64,000 nucleotides of DNA, from positions 2,712,101-2,776,100 of the forward strand of contig NZ_LMPM01000001.1 of NCBI RefSeq assembly GCF_001423845.1, given 5' to 3'. This stretch comes from Sphingomonas sp. Leaf357. GTDB lineage: Bacteria; Pseudomonadota; Alphaproteobacteria; Sphingomonadales; Sphingomonadaceae. This document shows, piece after piece, positions 35,452 through 46,533 of the stretch; positions within the stretch are counted from its first letter, which is position 1; each line of letters opens with the position of its first letter. The notes beneath the pieces were generated by a model, which saw nothing but the letters and a program-made list of their open reading frames with translations, did no database searches and had not been told where the DNA came from. A program made the translations under genes and the position numbers.

Positions 35452-35940
35452 TCAGCTGATGACGGACAGGCGATAAATCATCGTGTGGCGATAACTCCGG
35501 CCGGGATCCAGGCGAGCCGATCCGAACGCCGGCTGGTTGGGGGTATCGGGAAATTTCTGGGGCTCCAGCGCGATTCCGTCGCCCATGCGATACAGAACCC
35601 CCTGCTTGCCGCGCACGCTGCCGTCGAAGGCATTTGCGGTGTAGAGTTGCAGCCCGGGTTCGGTCGTCAACACATCCAGACGCCGGCCGGAGGTGAGATC
35701 TTCCAGCCGGGCAGCCAACTGCGGCTCCAGCGTCATGCCCTTGTCGAGACAGAAATTGTGGTCGTACCCACGACCGATCGCGATCTGCGCATGCCGCAGA
35801 CCTTCCTGCGTGCCGTTGATCGCGCCCGAATCGTAACCGAAAATGAAACCGCCGATCGTCGCAACGGCCAAGATCAGGCAGATGAAGGTCAGGCTCTCGC
35901 GTTCGCCAGTGGTGTGCGCAATCTCATCCCCGCCCGCCAT
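35452..35940 (-). pseudogene. In-frame chimera: sugar-porter MFS N-terminus fused to aldose 1-epimerase C-terminus
   Basis: 162 codons. The first 48 or so residues are the start of a sugar-porter MFS protein, with transmembrane helix 1 and 'GGFIFGYDSGAINGTQEGLR'. From about residue 53 the sequence is the end of a galactose mutarotase: 'RGYDHNFCLDKG', 'TEPGLQLYTANAFDG', 'ALEPQKFPDTPNQPAFG', 'SYRHTMIYRLSV'. The joint lies near 35780-35800. Neither part is functional alone: the porter lacks 11 helices and the mutarotase lacks most of its fold. A deletion that removed the genes between them is the simplest cause. It lies 39 bp after the LacI gene on the same strand. Confidence 0.85.
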
Positions 35941-35979
35941 TGCGTCGTGAGCCCTAACATGACCAGCAGGCGTGTGGAG

Positions 35980-37053
35980 TCAAGCGGCCCGGGGTGGCCC
36001 ATCGGAGGCACGACAGATCACCTCGAAATCGAGTCGCACGTGCTGGACGTCGGGATCGCCCGCGGCGGGTCGACCGCGCACCGTTTCCGTTAGCAGGGCC
36101 GTCGCCTGCCGCGCCATGTCGGCGATCGGCTGATGGATGGTGGTGATCTCGGGCCAGATCGTGGTCGACATCGCCGTGTCGTCGAAACCGCAGACCGACA
36201 GGTCGGCCGGCACATCCAGTTGGTGGCGATGCGCGACCGCCACGGCGGCGGCGGCCATGTCGTCATTGCTGGCAAAAATCGCAGTTGGGCGCTGCACCAG
36301 CGCCAGTAGAGTTTCGGCGGCGCTCAGGCCCGAGCGATAGGTGAAGTCGCCCTGCACCGCCAGGTCGGGATCGGCAGGAATCTTTGCCTCGGCCAGCGCC
36401 CGGTCGTAACCGGCACGGCGCGCCGCGCTCGCGGTCTGGTCCACGGCCCCGGCGATAAAACCGATGCGGCGATGCCCGAGCGCGATCAGATGCGCGGTCA
36501 TCGCGTAGGCCGCCCGTTCATCGTCGATCGTGACGGCATGCGCGAAGGCGACCGGCCGCCCGGTGGCGATCTGCGCCATCGGCAATCCTGCCGCGAGCAG
36601 CGCCGCCAGCAGCTCGGCATCGTCGCAGAGCGGCGGCGGCACCAACACCGCATCGACGCGGTGTGCTGATAGCCGCCGAACCAGCGCTTGAGGCGCGTCC
36701 GACAGATCGCAATGCTCGACGACCAGTTGCAAGTCGACCAGACTCGCCTGTGCGAGACTGCCCATCAGGAACTCGCTGAGATAGGCCGCGCTCGGATTGG
36801 CGTGGAGCAGAGCGATGCGGCATTGCTGTCCGCCCGCCAGGCTGCGTGCGGCCGGGTTCGGTACGTAGCCGAGCGTTGCAATCGCCGTGAGCACCTTGTC
36901 GCGCGTCGGCGGCAGGACATTTGGCTCGGAATTGATCACGCGCGAGACCGTCATCGGCGAAACCCCGGCCAGACGCGCGACATCCGACACCGTCGGGCCG
37001 CGCGAGCCGGCGCGGGGCCTGCGCCCGGCGGGTTCCATGTCGTTCGTCGCCAT
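35980..37053 (-). CDS. LacI family transcriptional regulator
   Basis: 357 residues. N-terminal HTH and hinge 'TVSDVARLAGVSPMTVSRVINSEPNVLPPTRDKV' with 'LGYVPNPAARSLAGG', then a periplasmic-binding-protein-like sensor domain including 'VDAVLVPPPLCDD', 'HRRIGFIAG' and 'PTAIFASNDDMAAAAV'. AGGGGA stands directly before the ATG. It probably once regulated the sugar transport operon whose remains lie downstream, and may now be an orphan regulator. Confidence 0.93.
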   Translation of the reverse strand: MATNDMEPAGRRPRAGSRGPTVSDVARLAGVSPMTVSRVINSEPNVLPPTRDKVLTAIATLGYVPNPAARSLAGGQQCRIALLHANPSAAYLSEFLMGSLAQASLVDLQLVVEHCDLSDAPQALVRRLSAHRVDAVLVPPPLCDDAELLAALLAAGLPMAQIATGRPVAFAHAVTIDDERAAYAMTAHLIALGHRRIGFIAGAVDQTASAARRAGYDRALAEAKIPADPDLAVQGDFTYRSGLSAAETLLALVQRPTAIFASNDDMAAAAVAVAHRHQLDVPADLSVCGFDDTAMSTTIWPEITTIHQPIADMARQATALLTETVRGRPAAGDPDVQHVRLDFEVICRASDGPPRAA

Positions 37054-37194
37054 TCCCCTCGCCTAATCGGCCCGACCGCCTCCGACAAGGACCGTCATAC
37101 CACTCGATAATGCACAAGCTCGACGATCGATGGCAGCGCTACCGTCGCTTGGAAGATAGCAGCACATCCCCACCCCCAAGAATGGATTGATTGC

Positions 37195-37222
37195 CGGACC
37201 TTTCCGTCCGAGGCATGGCCTC
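37195..37222 (+). promoter_or_regulatory. Two adjacent short hairpins just upstream of cysD
   Basis: CGGAC (37195-37199) pairs with GTCCG (37206-37210), and GAGGC (37210-37214) pairs with GCCTC (37218-37222). They end 17 bases before the cysD ATG and could mask its ribosome site. No T-run and no known sulfur-responsive riboswitch core was recognised, so any regulatory role is a guess. Confidence 0.3.
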
Positions 37223-37239
37223 CGCGGAGACATGACACG

Positions 37240-38145
37240 ATGACGCGAACACTTACCCATCTGGAACGGCTCGAAGCGGAGGCGATCCACATCATGCGCG
37301 AGGTCGTCGCCGAGGCGGACAAGCCGGTGATGCTCTACTCGGTGGGCAAGGATTCTGCCGTCATGCTGCACCTCGCGCGCAAGGCCTTCTACCCCTCGCC
37401 CCCGCCCTTCCCTCTGCTGCATGTGGATACGACGTGGAAATTCCGCGCGATGTACGAACTGCGCGAAAAGGCTGCGCGTGATGCCGGGATGGAGTTGCTG
37501 GTCTATCAAAATCCCGAAGCGATCGAACGCGGCATCAACCCGTTCGATCACGGCGCGCTGCACACCGACATGTGGAAGACCGAAGGGCTGAAGCAGGCGC
37601 TGGATAAATACGGCTTCGACGCGGCGTTCGGCGGCGCGCGGCGTGACGAGGAGAAGTCTCGCGCCAAGGAACGCATCTTTTCATTCCGCACCGCCAGCCA
37701 CGGCTGGGATCCGAAGCGCCAGCGCCCGGAATTGTGGAACCTCTACAACGCGCGAAAATCGAAGGGCGAGAGCATCCGCGTCTTTCCCATCAGCAACTGG
37801 ACCGAACTCGACGTGTGGCAATACATCCAGTTGAACGACGTGCCGATCGTCCCGCTCTATTTTGCCGGCAATCGCCCAACGGTCCAACGCGACGGTATGT
37901 TGCTGATGGTGGATGACGAACGCTTCCCGCTCGCGCCCGGCGAGGTTCCGGTCGAACGTTCGATCCGCTTCCGCACATTGGGCTGCTACCCGCTGACCGG
38001 CGCGGTCGAAAGCACGGCCTCTACCCTGTCCGAAATCATCCAGGAGACGCTGCTGACCACCACCAGCGAACGTCAGGGCCGCGCGATCGACAAGGACGCT
38101 GGCGGGGCAGGCATGGAGAAGAAGAAGCAGGAGGGGTATTTTTGA
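37240..38145 (+). CDS. cysD: Sulfate adenylyltransferase subunit 2
   Basis: 301 residues, small subunit of ATP sulfurylase, which forms adenosine 5'-phosphosulfate from sulfate and ATP. The PP-loop '[20 protein letters not shown]' is at residues 31-50; '[18 protein letters not shown]', '[18 protein letters not shown]' and '[16 protein letters not shown]' are all diagnostic. It is followed by cysNC and cysQ. The gap to cysNC contains a pair of inverted REP-like hairpins. Confidence 0.97.
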   Translation: MTRTLTHLERLEAEAIHIMREVVAEADKPVMLYSVGKDSAVMLHLARKAFYPSPPPFPLLHVDTTWKFRAMYELREKAARDAGMELLVYQNPEAIERGINPFDHGALHTDMWKTEGLKQALDKYGFDAAFGGARRDEEKSRAKERIFSFRTASHGWDPKRQRPELWNLYNARKSKGESIRVFPISNWTELDVWQYIQLNDVPIVPLYFAGNRPTVQRDGMLLMVDDERFPLAPGEVPVERSIRFRTLGCYPLTGAVESTASTLSEIIQETLLTTTSERQGRAIDKDAGGAGMEKKKQEGYF

Positions 38146-38180
38146 CGCGCCACGTCACGCCCATGCATGACGTGGCGTCG

Positions 38181-38254
38181 ACCCCGGCGGAGGCCGGGTT
38201 CGCTCGACGTGATGTGCGCGCCCTCGACATGGCGATCCCGGCCTCCGCCGGGAT
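38181..38254. repeat. REP-like paired hairpins between cysD and cysNC
   Basis: ACCCCGGC-GGAG-GCCGGGTT (38181-38200) and ATCCCGGC-CTCC-GCCGGGAT (38235-38254) are each a hairpin and are inverted copies of each other, 34 bases apart. The pattern matches the repetitive 'ATCCCGGC..GCCGGGAT' elements common in alphaproteobacterial genomes. Lying inside the operon, the structure could stabilise the upstream message or lower expression of cysNC relative to cysD. Confidence 0.75.
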
Positions 38255-38268
38255 AACGAGATAAAGAC

Positions 38269-40191
38269 ATGAACGACATCGCATCCCAAGACTCCGTCTA
38301 CCAAGCCGAAGCGCTGATCGCCGAGGATATCGACACCTATCTCGACCGGCATCAGCACAAGACGATGCTGCGCTTCATCACCTGCGGCTCGGTCGATGAC
38401 GGCAAATCCACGCTGATCGGACGCCTGCTCTACGATTCGAAAATGATTTTCGAGGACCAACTCGCCGCGCTCGAGGCCGACAGCAAGCGCGTCGGCACGC
38501 AGGGCGGAGAGATCGACTTTGCCCTGCTGGTCGATGGTTTGGCGGCCGAGCGCGAACAGGGCATCACGATCGATGTCGCCTACCGCTTCTTCTCGACCGA
38601 GAAACGCAAATTCATCGTCGCCGACACGCCCGGCCACGAGCAATATACCCGCAACATGGTGACGGGCGCATCCACCGCGGATCTCGCCGTGATCCTGATC
38701 GATGCGCGCAAGGGCGTACTGACGCAGACCCGCCGACATTCCTATCTGGCACACCTGATCGGCATCAAAAATTTGGTTCTGGCGATTAACAAGATGGACC
38801 TGATCGGCTACGATCAGGCGAAATACGACGCGATCCTCGCCGATTACACCGCGTTCGCGCGCGAGATCGGCATTACCGCGTTCACGCCGATGCCGATCTC
38901 GGGCTTCAAGGGCGACAACGTATCTCTGAAGTCGGACAACATGCCGTGGTATTCCGGCCCGACGCTGATCGAGCATCTCGAAAGCGTCGAGGTCGGCGTG
39001 GACGAGGATCAGGCGCGGCCGTTCCGCATGCCGGTGCAATGGGTCAACCGCCCCAACCTCGATTTTCGCGGCTTTTCGGGGCAAGTGGCGACCGGCACGG
39101 TCAAGCCGGGCGATGCGATCCGCGTGTTGCCCGGCGGCAAGACCAGCACGATCAGCCGCGTGGTCACGCTCGGCGGCGATCTGAATGAAGCCGTCGCCAG
39201 CCAGTCGGTCACCCTCTGCTTCGCCGACGAGATCGATTGCTCGCGCGGCAACGTCATTGCCGCCGCCGATGCCCCGCCCGAAACGGCCGACCAGTTCGAG
39301 ACGACGATCGTCTGGATGGACGACGATCCCCTCGTCGTCGGCCGGGCCTACTGGCTGAAGCTCGGCACGCAGCTCGTGTCGGCGACCGTGCAGGAGCCGA
39401 AATATCAGGTCAACGTGAACACGATGGAGCATCTGGCGGCCAGGACTCTGGAGTTGAACGCGATCGGCGTGGCGGAGATCACCACCGACCGCGCGATCGT
39501 GTTCGAACCCTATACGCAGAACCGCACCCTCGGCGGCTTCATATTGATCGACAAGATCACCAACGCGACCGTCGCGGCGGGCATGCTGCACTTTTCGCTG
39601 CGCCGCGCCCAGAACGTGCATTGGCAGGCGACCGACATCGGCCGCGTTGCGCATGCCGATCTGAAGAACCAACGCCCCCGCGTCCTGTGGTTCACCGGCC
39701 TGTCGGGCTCGGGCAAATCGACCATCGCCAACGAGGTCGAGAAGTCGCTCAACCTGATGAACCGCCACACCTTCCTGCTCGACGGCGACAATGTCCGCCA
39801 TGGGCTCAACAAGGATCTCGGTTTCACCGAGGCCGACCGGATCGAGAACATCCGCCGCGTGGGCGAGGTCGCGAAGCTGATGGCGGATGCGGGCCTGATC
39901 GTCCTCACCGCGTTCATTTCACCTTTCCGCGCCGAACGCGACATGATCCGGGCGATGTTGCCGCAGGGCGAGTTCATCGAGATCTTCGTCGATACGCCGC
40001 TGGAGGTGGCCGAACAGCGCGACGTGAAGGGATTGTACAAGAAGGCCCGTGCCGGCGATCTGAAGAACTTCACCGGCATCGACAGCCCGTACGAAGCCCC
40101 GCTGAACGCAGAAATTCGGGTCAACACGGTCGAGATGACTCCGGCCGAAGCCGCCGAGTTCATCGTCCGCAAGATCATGCCCCTGAAGTGA
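38269..40191 (+). CDS. cysNC: Bifunctional sulfate adenylyltransferase subunit 1 / adenylylsulfate kinase
   Basis: 640 residues. The N-terminal GTPase (CysN) has P-loop '[19 protein letters not shown]', G3 '[12 protein letters not shown]' and G4 'NKMD'; its beta-barrel domains follow to about residue 450. The C-terminal APS kinase (CysC) starts near residue 460 with P-loop '[15 protein letters not shown]', '[16 protein letters not shown]' and '[17 protein letters not shown]'. It couples GTP hydrolysis to APS synthesis and then makes PAPS. The fusion is common in alphaproteobacteria. cysQ begins three bases after the stop codon begins to close the frame (gap of two bases). Confidence 0.97.
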   Translation: MNDIASQDSVYQAEALIAEDIDTYLDRHQHKTMLRFITCGSVDDGKSTLIGRLLYDSKMIFEDQLAALEADSKRVGTQGGEIDFALLVDGLAAEREQGITIDVAYRFFSTEKRKFIVADTPGHEQYTRNMVTGASTADLAVILIDARKGVLTQTRRHSYLAHLIGIKNLVLAINKMDLIGYDQAKYDAILADYTAFAREIGITAFTPMPISGFKGDNVSLKSDNMPWYSGPTLIEHLESVEVGVDEDQARPFRMPVQWVNRPNLDFRGFSGQVATGTVKPGDAIRVLPGGKTSTISRVVTLGGDLNEAVASQSVTLCFADEIDCSRGNVIAAADAPPETADQFETTIVWMDDDPLVVGRAYWLKLGTQLVSATVQEPKYQVNVNTMEHLAARTLELNAIGVAEITTDRAIVFEPYTQNRTLGGFILIDKITNATVAAGMLHFSLRRAQNVHWQATDIGRVAHADLKNQRPRVLWFTGLSGSGKSTIANEVEKSLNLMNRHTFLLDGDNVRHGLNKDLGFTEADRIENIRRVGEVAKLMADAGLIVLTAFISPFRAERDMIRAMLPQGEFIEIFVDTPLEVAEQRDVKGLYKKARAGDLKNFTGIDSPYEAPLNAEIRVNTVEMTPAEAAEFIVRKIMPLK

Positions 40192-40193
40192 CC

Positions 40194-40949
40194 ATGAAAA
40201 TGACGATCATCGAAAGCGACGTGAAGCTCGCCGAGCGTCTGGCGACCGAAGCGGGCGAGATCCTGCTCGGCCTTCAGGCCGGGAGCGGCCTCACCGGCAA
40301 GGATTTGGGCAAGGCCGGTGACGAACAGGCCAACACCTTTCTGATGCGTGCGCTGAAAGCCGCACGCCCCGACGACGCGGTCCTGTCCGAGGAGGAAAAG
40401 GACGACATCAACCGCTGCTCGGTCCGTCGCGCCTGGATCGTCGATCCGCTCGACGGCACGCGCGAATATGGCGAAGGCCGCACCGACTGGGCGGTGCATG
40501 TCGCCTTGTCGATCGACGGCGTCGCCACGGTCGGCGCGGTCGCGCTGCCGGGGCTTGGCCTCACCCTGACGTCCGGCGCGCCGCAGCCGCTGAAGCCCGC
40601 CGGCACGCCGCTGCGCATGCTTGTCAGCCGCACGCGCCCCGCGCGCGAGGCGCTTGCGGTGGCCGAGGCATTCGGCGCCGATCTCGTGCCGATGGGCTCC
40701 GCCGGGGCCAAGGCGATGGCCGTGGTGCGCGGCGAGGCGGACATCTATCTGCACACCGGCGGCCAATATGAGTGGGATAATTGCGCCCCCATCGCGGTGG
40801 CGCAAGCCGCGGGGCTGCACGTGAGCCGCGTCGATGGATCGCCCCTGGTCTACAATTGTGCCGACCCGTATCTGCCCGATCTGCTGATCTGCCGCGCCGA
40901 GCTTGCCGAGCGCGTGCTGGCCTTGGTCGCGGCGTTGCTTGAAACCTGA
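40194..40949 (+). CDS. cysQ: 3'(2'),5'-bisphosphate nucleotidase
   Basis: 251 residues of the inositol-monophosphatase superfamily. Metal-binding motifs 'LSEEEKDD', 'WIVDPLDGTREYGEGRTDWAVHVAL' (DPLDGT) and 'GGQYEWDNCAPIAVAQAAG' (WDxxAP) are present. It hydrolyses PAP released when PAPS is used, and may recycle excess PAPS. Two bases separate it from cysNC, so it belongs to the same operon. Confidence 0.95.
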   Translation: MKMTIIESDVKLAERLATEAGEILLGLQAGSGLTGKDLGKAGDEQANTFLMRALKAARPDDAVLSEEEKDDINRCSVRRAWIVDPLDGTREYGEGRTDWAVHVALSIDGVATVGAVALPGLGLTLTSGAPQPLKPAGTPLRMLVSRTRPAREALAVAEAFGADLVPMGSAGAKAMAVVRGEADIYLHTGGQYEWDNCAPIAVAQAAGLHVSRVDGSPLVYNCADPYLPDLLICRAELAERVLALVAALLET

Positions 40950-41078
40950 TAGCTCCCCAACATGACATCGGGCCCGGCCCCGGCCGAAGGCGTGGCCTAT
41001 CTCGCCGCCGCCGGTTAAAGTCGACTCGAAGGAATGCAGCCATGGCGATGTCGCAACGATCGATCGGATGTCCGCCGA

Positions 41079-41696
41079 ATGCGTGAGATGCTGCATGCAC
41101 GGCTAGGGGCAGCTGTCCGGCCCGCACTCCTTTCGGTCATCGTGGGTACCGGACTGTGCGCGACCGCTCATGCGTCCGCCCGCAGCTATTCCGCGCGGAA
41201 TGTCGGTGGCTGGGCGGTGGCGGCCAGCAAGGACCGGAAAGGCTGCTTTGTGACCAAGGAATACGATCGGCCCGGGGCGACAACGCTGCTTTTGGGGCTG
41301 GATATCGACGGGTCCAACCATCTCTCGGTGCTGAATCGGAATTGGTCGATCCGGTCGAAGGATCGCTTGGAGCTGAATTTCCGTCTGTCGAAAGGCGTTT
41401 ATTCCAAACACCCTGCGGTGGGCATGGCGGCGGATGGCAAGCAAGGGTTCGTCACGAATTTCGAAACGGAATTCCCGTCCTTCTTCGCCACCTCCGAGTT
41501 CCTCGACATTGATCGTGGCGATGTGGCCGTAGAGAAGCTGAACCTCGCCGGTAGCGGCGCGGCGGTGGCGGAGTTGCGCCGTTGCGTCGAAATTCAGCGC
41601 GCGAACCCCGGGATCAAGGCCGACCGGGCGGAACGGGACGACGATATCCCGATCGATCCATTTGCTGTCGAACCGAAGCGGCGATCAAAGGACTGA
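41079..41696 (+). CDS. Hypothetical secreted protein
   Basis: 205 residues from the ATG at 41079, with a likely signal peptide ending 'GLCATAHASA'. The mature part has no recognised domain; visible features are 'NVGGWAVAASKDRKGCFVTKEY', suggestive of a fold comparing wild proteins of the invasion-associated or 'DUF'-type small beta-rich periplasmic proteins, and 'VAELRRCVEIQRANPG' near the end. Two cysteines could form one disulfide. The frame is open back to 41034, where GAAGGA directly abuts an ATG, so the start is uncertain. Confidence 0.6.
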   Translation: MREMLHARLGAAVRPALLSVIVGTGLCATAHASARSYSARNVGGWAVAASKDRKGCFVTKEYDRPGATTLLLGLDIDGSNHLSVLNRNWSIRSKDRLELNFRLSKGVYSKHPAVGMAADGKQGFVTNFETEFPSFFATSEFLDIDRGDVAVEKLNLAGSGAAVAELRRCVEIQRANPGIKADRAERDDDIPIDPFAVEPKRRSKD

Positions 41697-41890
41697 GGGC
41701 AGCGCCGCGCGGCTTTCTTGCCCGCGCGCGAGACGCGTCGATGCCTGTGATATCGCCGGAAAGGCTGACGATCGCGCGCATCTCGCCGACATCCGCTGGC
41801 CCGGTAAGATGCACGACTGAACAGAATCGGATTGTCGGGACACCGGCGCTGGGCTTGGAATGATTCGGTTGGTTAACGATTGGAAAAAAC

Positions 41891-42202
41891 ATGATGTCGC
41901 AATCTATGACGAAACTTGCCCCAGCCTTTGTGATTTTGGCGGGCGCGGTCGGCCTTGGCGGCTGCGCTACGAAATCCTATGTGCGCGAGCAGATCGCGCC
42001 CGTCAGCCAGCGCGTCGACTCGCTGGAGACAAGATTGCAGCAGACCGACGGCACGGCCAAGTCTGCGCTGGCCGAGGCGCAGGCTGCATCCGGGCAGGCG
42101 CAGAACAATGGTCAGCGTCTCGATCAGATCACCGGCCGGGTGGACGGCATCGATCAGCGCTTGCAGGTGCAGGAAAAACAGCGGAAGCGCCCGCGCAACT
42201 GA
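41891..42202 (+). CDS. Small coiled-coil lipoprotein
   Basis: 103 residues. The signal sequence ends in a lipobox 'VGLGGCATKSY', so the mature protein would be lipid-anchored at Cys25 or thereabouts. The remainder is a heptad-rich coiled coil, 'QIAPVSQRVDSLETRLQQTD' and 'NGQRLDQITGRVDGIDQRLQVQEKQ', ending in a basic 'KRPRN'. This resembles Lpp-like or alanine-zipper outer-membrane lipoproteins, which may tether envelope layers. An L,D-transpeptidase-like gene follows, a suggestive pairing because such enzymes attach Lpp to peptidoglycan; here there is no terminal Lys as in classic Lpp. Confidence 0.75.
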   Translation: MMSQSMTKLAPAFVILAGAVGLGGCATKSYVREQIAPVSQRVDSLETRLQQTDGTAKSALAEAQAASGQAQNNGQRLDQITGRVDGIDQRLQVQEKQRKRPRN

Positions 42203-42289
42203 TACCGGGCAGCCTTTGCTGATCGTGTCATTGTCCCGTATCGGTCGTTCCTGGGTGGAGCGACCGATTACATTTGAGCGCTGGAATAG

Positions 42290-42979
42290 ATGGTGAACGT
42301 TCTTCTGGCGCTAGCCGGGTTTGCTTTATTCGCCCCTGGCTTGGCCAGCGCTCAGTCGGTGGAGACGGCCCAGCCGCCCCTGCGGCTCACAGGCCAGGAG
42401 GCTGAAGCAGCGATGATCCCATCGTCCGCGACCATTCGTGTCGCCGATTGGATCGCGGCCTCGGGCGACAACAGAGGATTGCCGTACATCATCGTCGACA
42501 AGACGAATGCCGCGCTTTTCCCGTTCAGTGCAAAGGGGACCTCGCTCGGTGCGGTCCCGGTGTTGATCGGCGTGGCGGTCGGCGACGACGCCACGCCCGG
42601 CATCGGCAGCAAGAATCTCGCCGAAATCGGCCCCGCCGAAAAGACGACGCCCGCGGGGCGTTTCCTCGCCAAATTCGGACTGGCCGCTGGACGGGAACGG
42701 ATCTTGTGGGTCGATTACGCCACCTCCGTGGCGCTGCACCCGATTCCAAAAGGCGCGAGTAAAAAGGAGCGCCGCCGCGAACGAATGCTGTCACCCACAC
42801 CGGACGACAACCGCATAACCTTCGGGTGCATCAACGTGCCCATGACCTTCTACGGCAGAGTGCTCCGCCCGCTCGCTCAGAAAAAGGGCGCTTACGTCTA
42901 CATCTTGCCCGATACCAAGCCGCTGGAGGCTGTCTTCCCCCGCTTGCTGGTGCAGGCCGCTGACAGCGCGGTGCGTTGA
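42290..42979 (+). CDS. L,D-transpeptidase-like (YkuD fold) exported protein
   Basis: 229 residues with signal peptide ending 'GLASAQS'. The C-terminal half has 'VDYATSVALHPIP' and 'DDNRITFGCINVPMTFYGRVLRP', which aligns with the L,D-transpeptidase catalytic motif (S/T)HGC(I/V)(R/N). The nucleophile Cys is kept but the usual His before Gly is Phe. Variants with an aromatic residue here appear to form their own subgroup. It may cross-link peptidoglycan or attach lipoproteins, perhaps the coiled-coil lipoprotein encoded just upstream. Confidence 0.75.
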   Translation: MVNVLLALAGFALFAPGLASAQSVETAQPPLRLTGQEAEAAMIPSSATIRVADWIAASGDNRGLPYIIVDKTNAALFPFSAKGTSLGAVPVLIGVAVGDDATPGIGSKNLAEIGPAEKTTPAGRFLAKFGLAAGRERILWVDYATSVALHPIPKGASKKERRRERMLSPTPDDNRITFGCINVPMTFYGRVLRPLAQKKGAYVYILPDTKPLEAVFPRLLVQAADSAVR

Positions 42980-43129
42980 CGACGGCAAACCCGGTTCGCG
43001 ATAGATCGCGCGGTGCTGGCGTCAGACGCTCTGTTGACCAGCTCAAGCACCGGGCGCGGGTTTCGCCCCGCGATCGGATCGGATAGGTCATGTCCGGACT
43101 AAAGCACCGAAGAGCTTGGACTATATCTT

Positions 43130-43597
43130 ATGGACAGCGGCAGTAACGATCGTCTGGTTGGCCGCATCAAAGCTTTATGTACGGACCTGGATGCGGTAGC
43201 GATCGAACTCGGCAACACCAGAAATATCGAAGCCATCCCCGAAGAGATCACACCGCTTGCTCTGGCCCGGAGGATCGCCGCCGGACAGGAGGCTACGGCG
43301 GCCTTTTTCGATCCCGCGCTGTTCGTGGATCCCGCCACAAACATCGTGCTGCGTCTCTTCATCGACCATCAGGAAGACCGCGGCACGACGTCGGGCGCGT
43401 GCTGCGCGGCGGCGGGCGTTCCGCGCACGACGGCCCTCAGATGGATCAATCTGCTGTCCGCTCGCGGTTTGCTCGAGATGTACGAAAGGCCGAGCGACCG
43501 CCGCTCGACCATGATCCGCCTTACCCCGTCGGGGCTCGATACCGTCGGCGGGTGGCTGCTGCGGATGAAGGCGATATTGTACAACACCGCAACCTGA
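43130..43597 (+). CDS. Winged-helix (MarR-like) DNA-binding protein
   Basis: 155 residues. The C-terminal part has 'SGACCAAAGVPRTTALRWINLLSARGLLEMYERPSDRRSTMIRLTPSGLDTVGGWLLRM', a winged helix with the DRR wing of MarR proteins. The N-terminal half is helical ('RIKALCTDLDAVAIELGN') and unassigned. Transcribed towards ligI; nothing nearby shows its targets. The 43598-43819 gap downstream shows nothing recognisable. Confidence 0.75.
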   Translation: MDSGSNDRLVGRIKALCTDLDAVAIELGNTRNIEAIPEEITPLALARRIAAGQEATAAFFDPALFVDPATNIVLRLFIDHQEDRGTTSGACCAAAGVPRTTALRWINLLSARGLLEMYERPSDRRSTMIRLTPSGLDTVGGWLLRMKAILYNTAT

Positions 43598-43819
43598 CGC
43601 CTGATTTGCTTGCAGATCGAGGCATTTCGACGTGAGATCGAGCGACTTTTTGATCGGGAGCGGGCAGACCAGCCGGCGTGTTTGTCCGAAATCGAAATCC
43701 TGACGATCTCGCCAGCCATCCCGATTTGGTTCTCTCCAAACCGGAGTATTTCGCGATGGCGCGCCCGTTGGTTCGGCGGCGCGTCGATCCTCCCTGCCGG
43801 ATAATCGACGCCGCGAACG

Positions 43820-45766
<1,947 letters not shown>

Positions 45767-45774
<8 letters not shown>

Positions 45775-46441
45775 AGGTCAGGCCCAATGCCGCGAGCTTG
45801 CCGCGCATGTCGTAGATGTCGAGGCCGAGTTCGCCCGCCGCAAGCCGCTGACGCTTGGATTCCTCGTTCGCCTCACGCATCTGCGCCGCGGCCAACACCG
45901 CTGCGGCATCGACACGCTTCACGACGCAGACGCCGTCATCGTCGGCGACGATCACGTCGCCCGCCGCGATCGCCGCACCGGCGCAGACGATAGCCACGTT
46001 CACCGATCCCAACGTCGCCTTGATCGTGCCTTGTGCGAACACCGCGTTCGACCAGACCGGAAAGCCCATCTGCGTCAGATCGCGGACATCGCGCACGCCG
46101 GCGTCGATCACCAGTCCGCGACAGCCACGCGCCATCGCGGAGGTGGCGAGCAGATCGCCGAAATAGCCGTCCTCGCACGGGCTGGTCGGAGCCAGTACGA
46201 GGATATCGCCCTCCTGCAACTGCTCGATCGCGACGTGCAGCATCCAGTTGTCGCCAGGCGGGGATGAGATCGTCACGGCCGATCCAGCGATCCGCGCGCC
46301 AGCGTAGATCGGCCGCAACCGCGAACCGAGTAGACCGATCCGCCCCTGCGCCTCATGCACGGTGGCGACACCGGCGGCGGCAAGGCCGGCGATGACCGCG
46401 GGATCCGCCCGCGCGATATTGGTGACGACCCGACCAGCCAT
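45767..46441 (-). CDS. ligK: 4-carboxy-4-hydroxy-2-oxoadipate aldolase
   Basis: 224 residues from an ATG at 46441 preceded by GAGGAGA. RraA-like aldolase fold with '[21 protein letters not shown]' and '[22 protein letters not shown]', which holds the catalytic Arg-Asp pair. It splits 4-carboxy-4-hydroxy-2-oxoadipate into pyruvate and oxaloacetate and also decarboxylates oxaloacetate in known homologues. It is the first gene of the minus-strand ligKUI unit, divergent from the LysR regulator. Confidence 0.93.
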
Positions 46442-46533
46442 GATGTTCTCCTCGATTTGGCCATGGCGGGACGAACTGCCCAGCGGCCAATCGATATCCT
46501 GGCACGGCAATAAGTTTTTGCTAAAGCTGGTGG

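Noticed and set aside
37054..37239. Possible sulfur-responsive riboswitch before cysD
   Set aside because: Only two short hairpins are present; no SAM, SAH or other known aptamer core could be recognised.
41697..41890. Short plus-strand frame between the secreted hypothetical protein and the lipoprotein
   Set aside because: No ribosome site and no recognisable protein; treated as intergenic.
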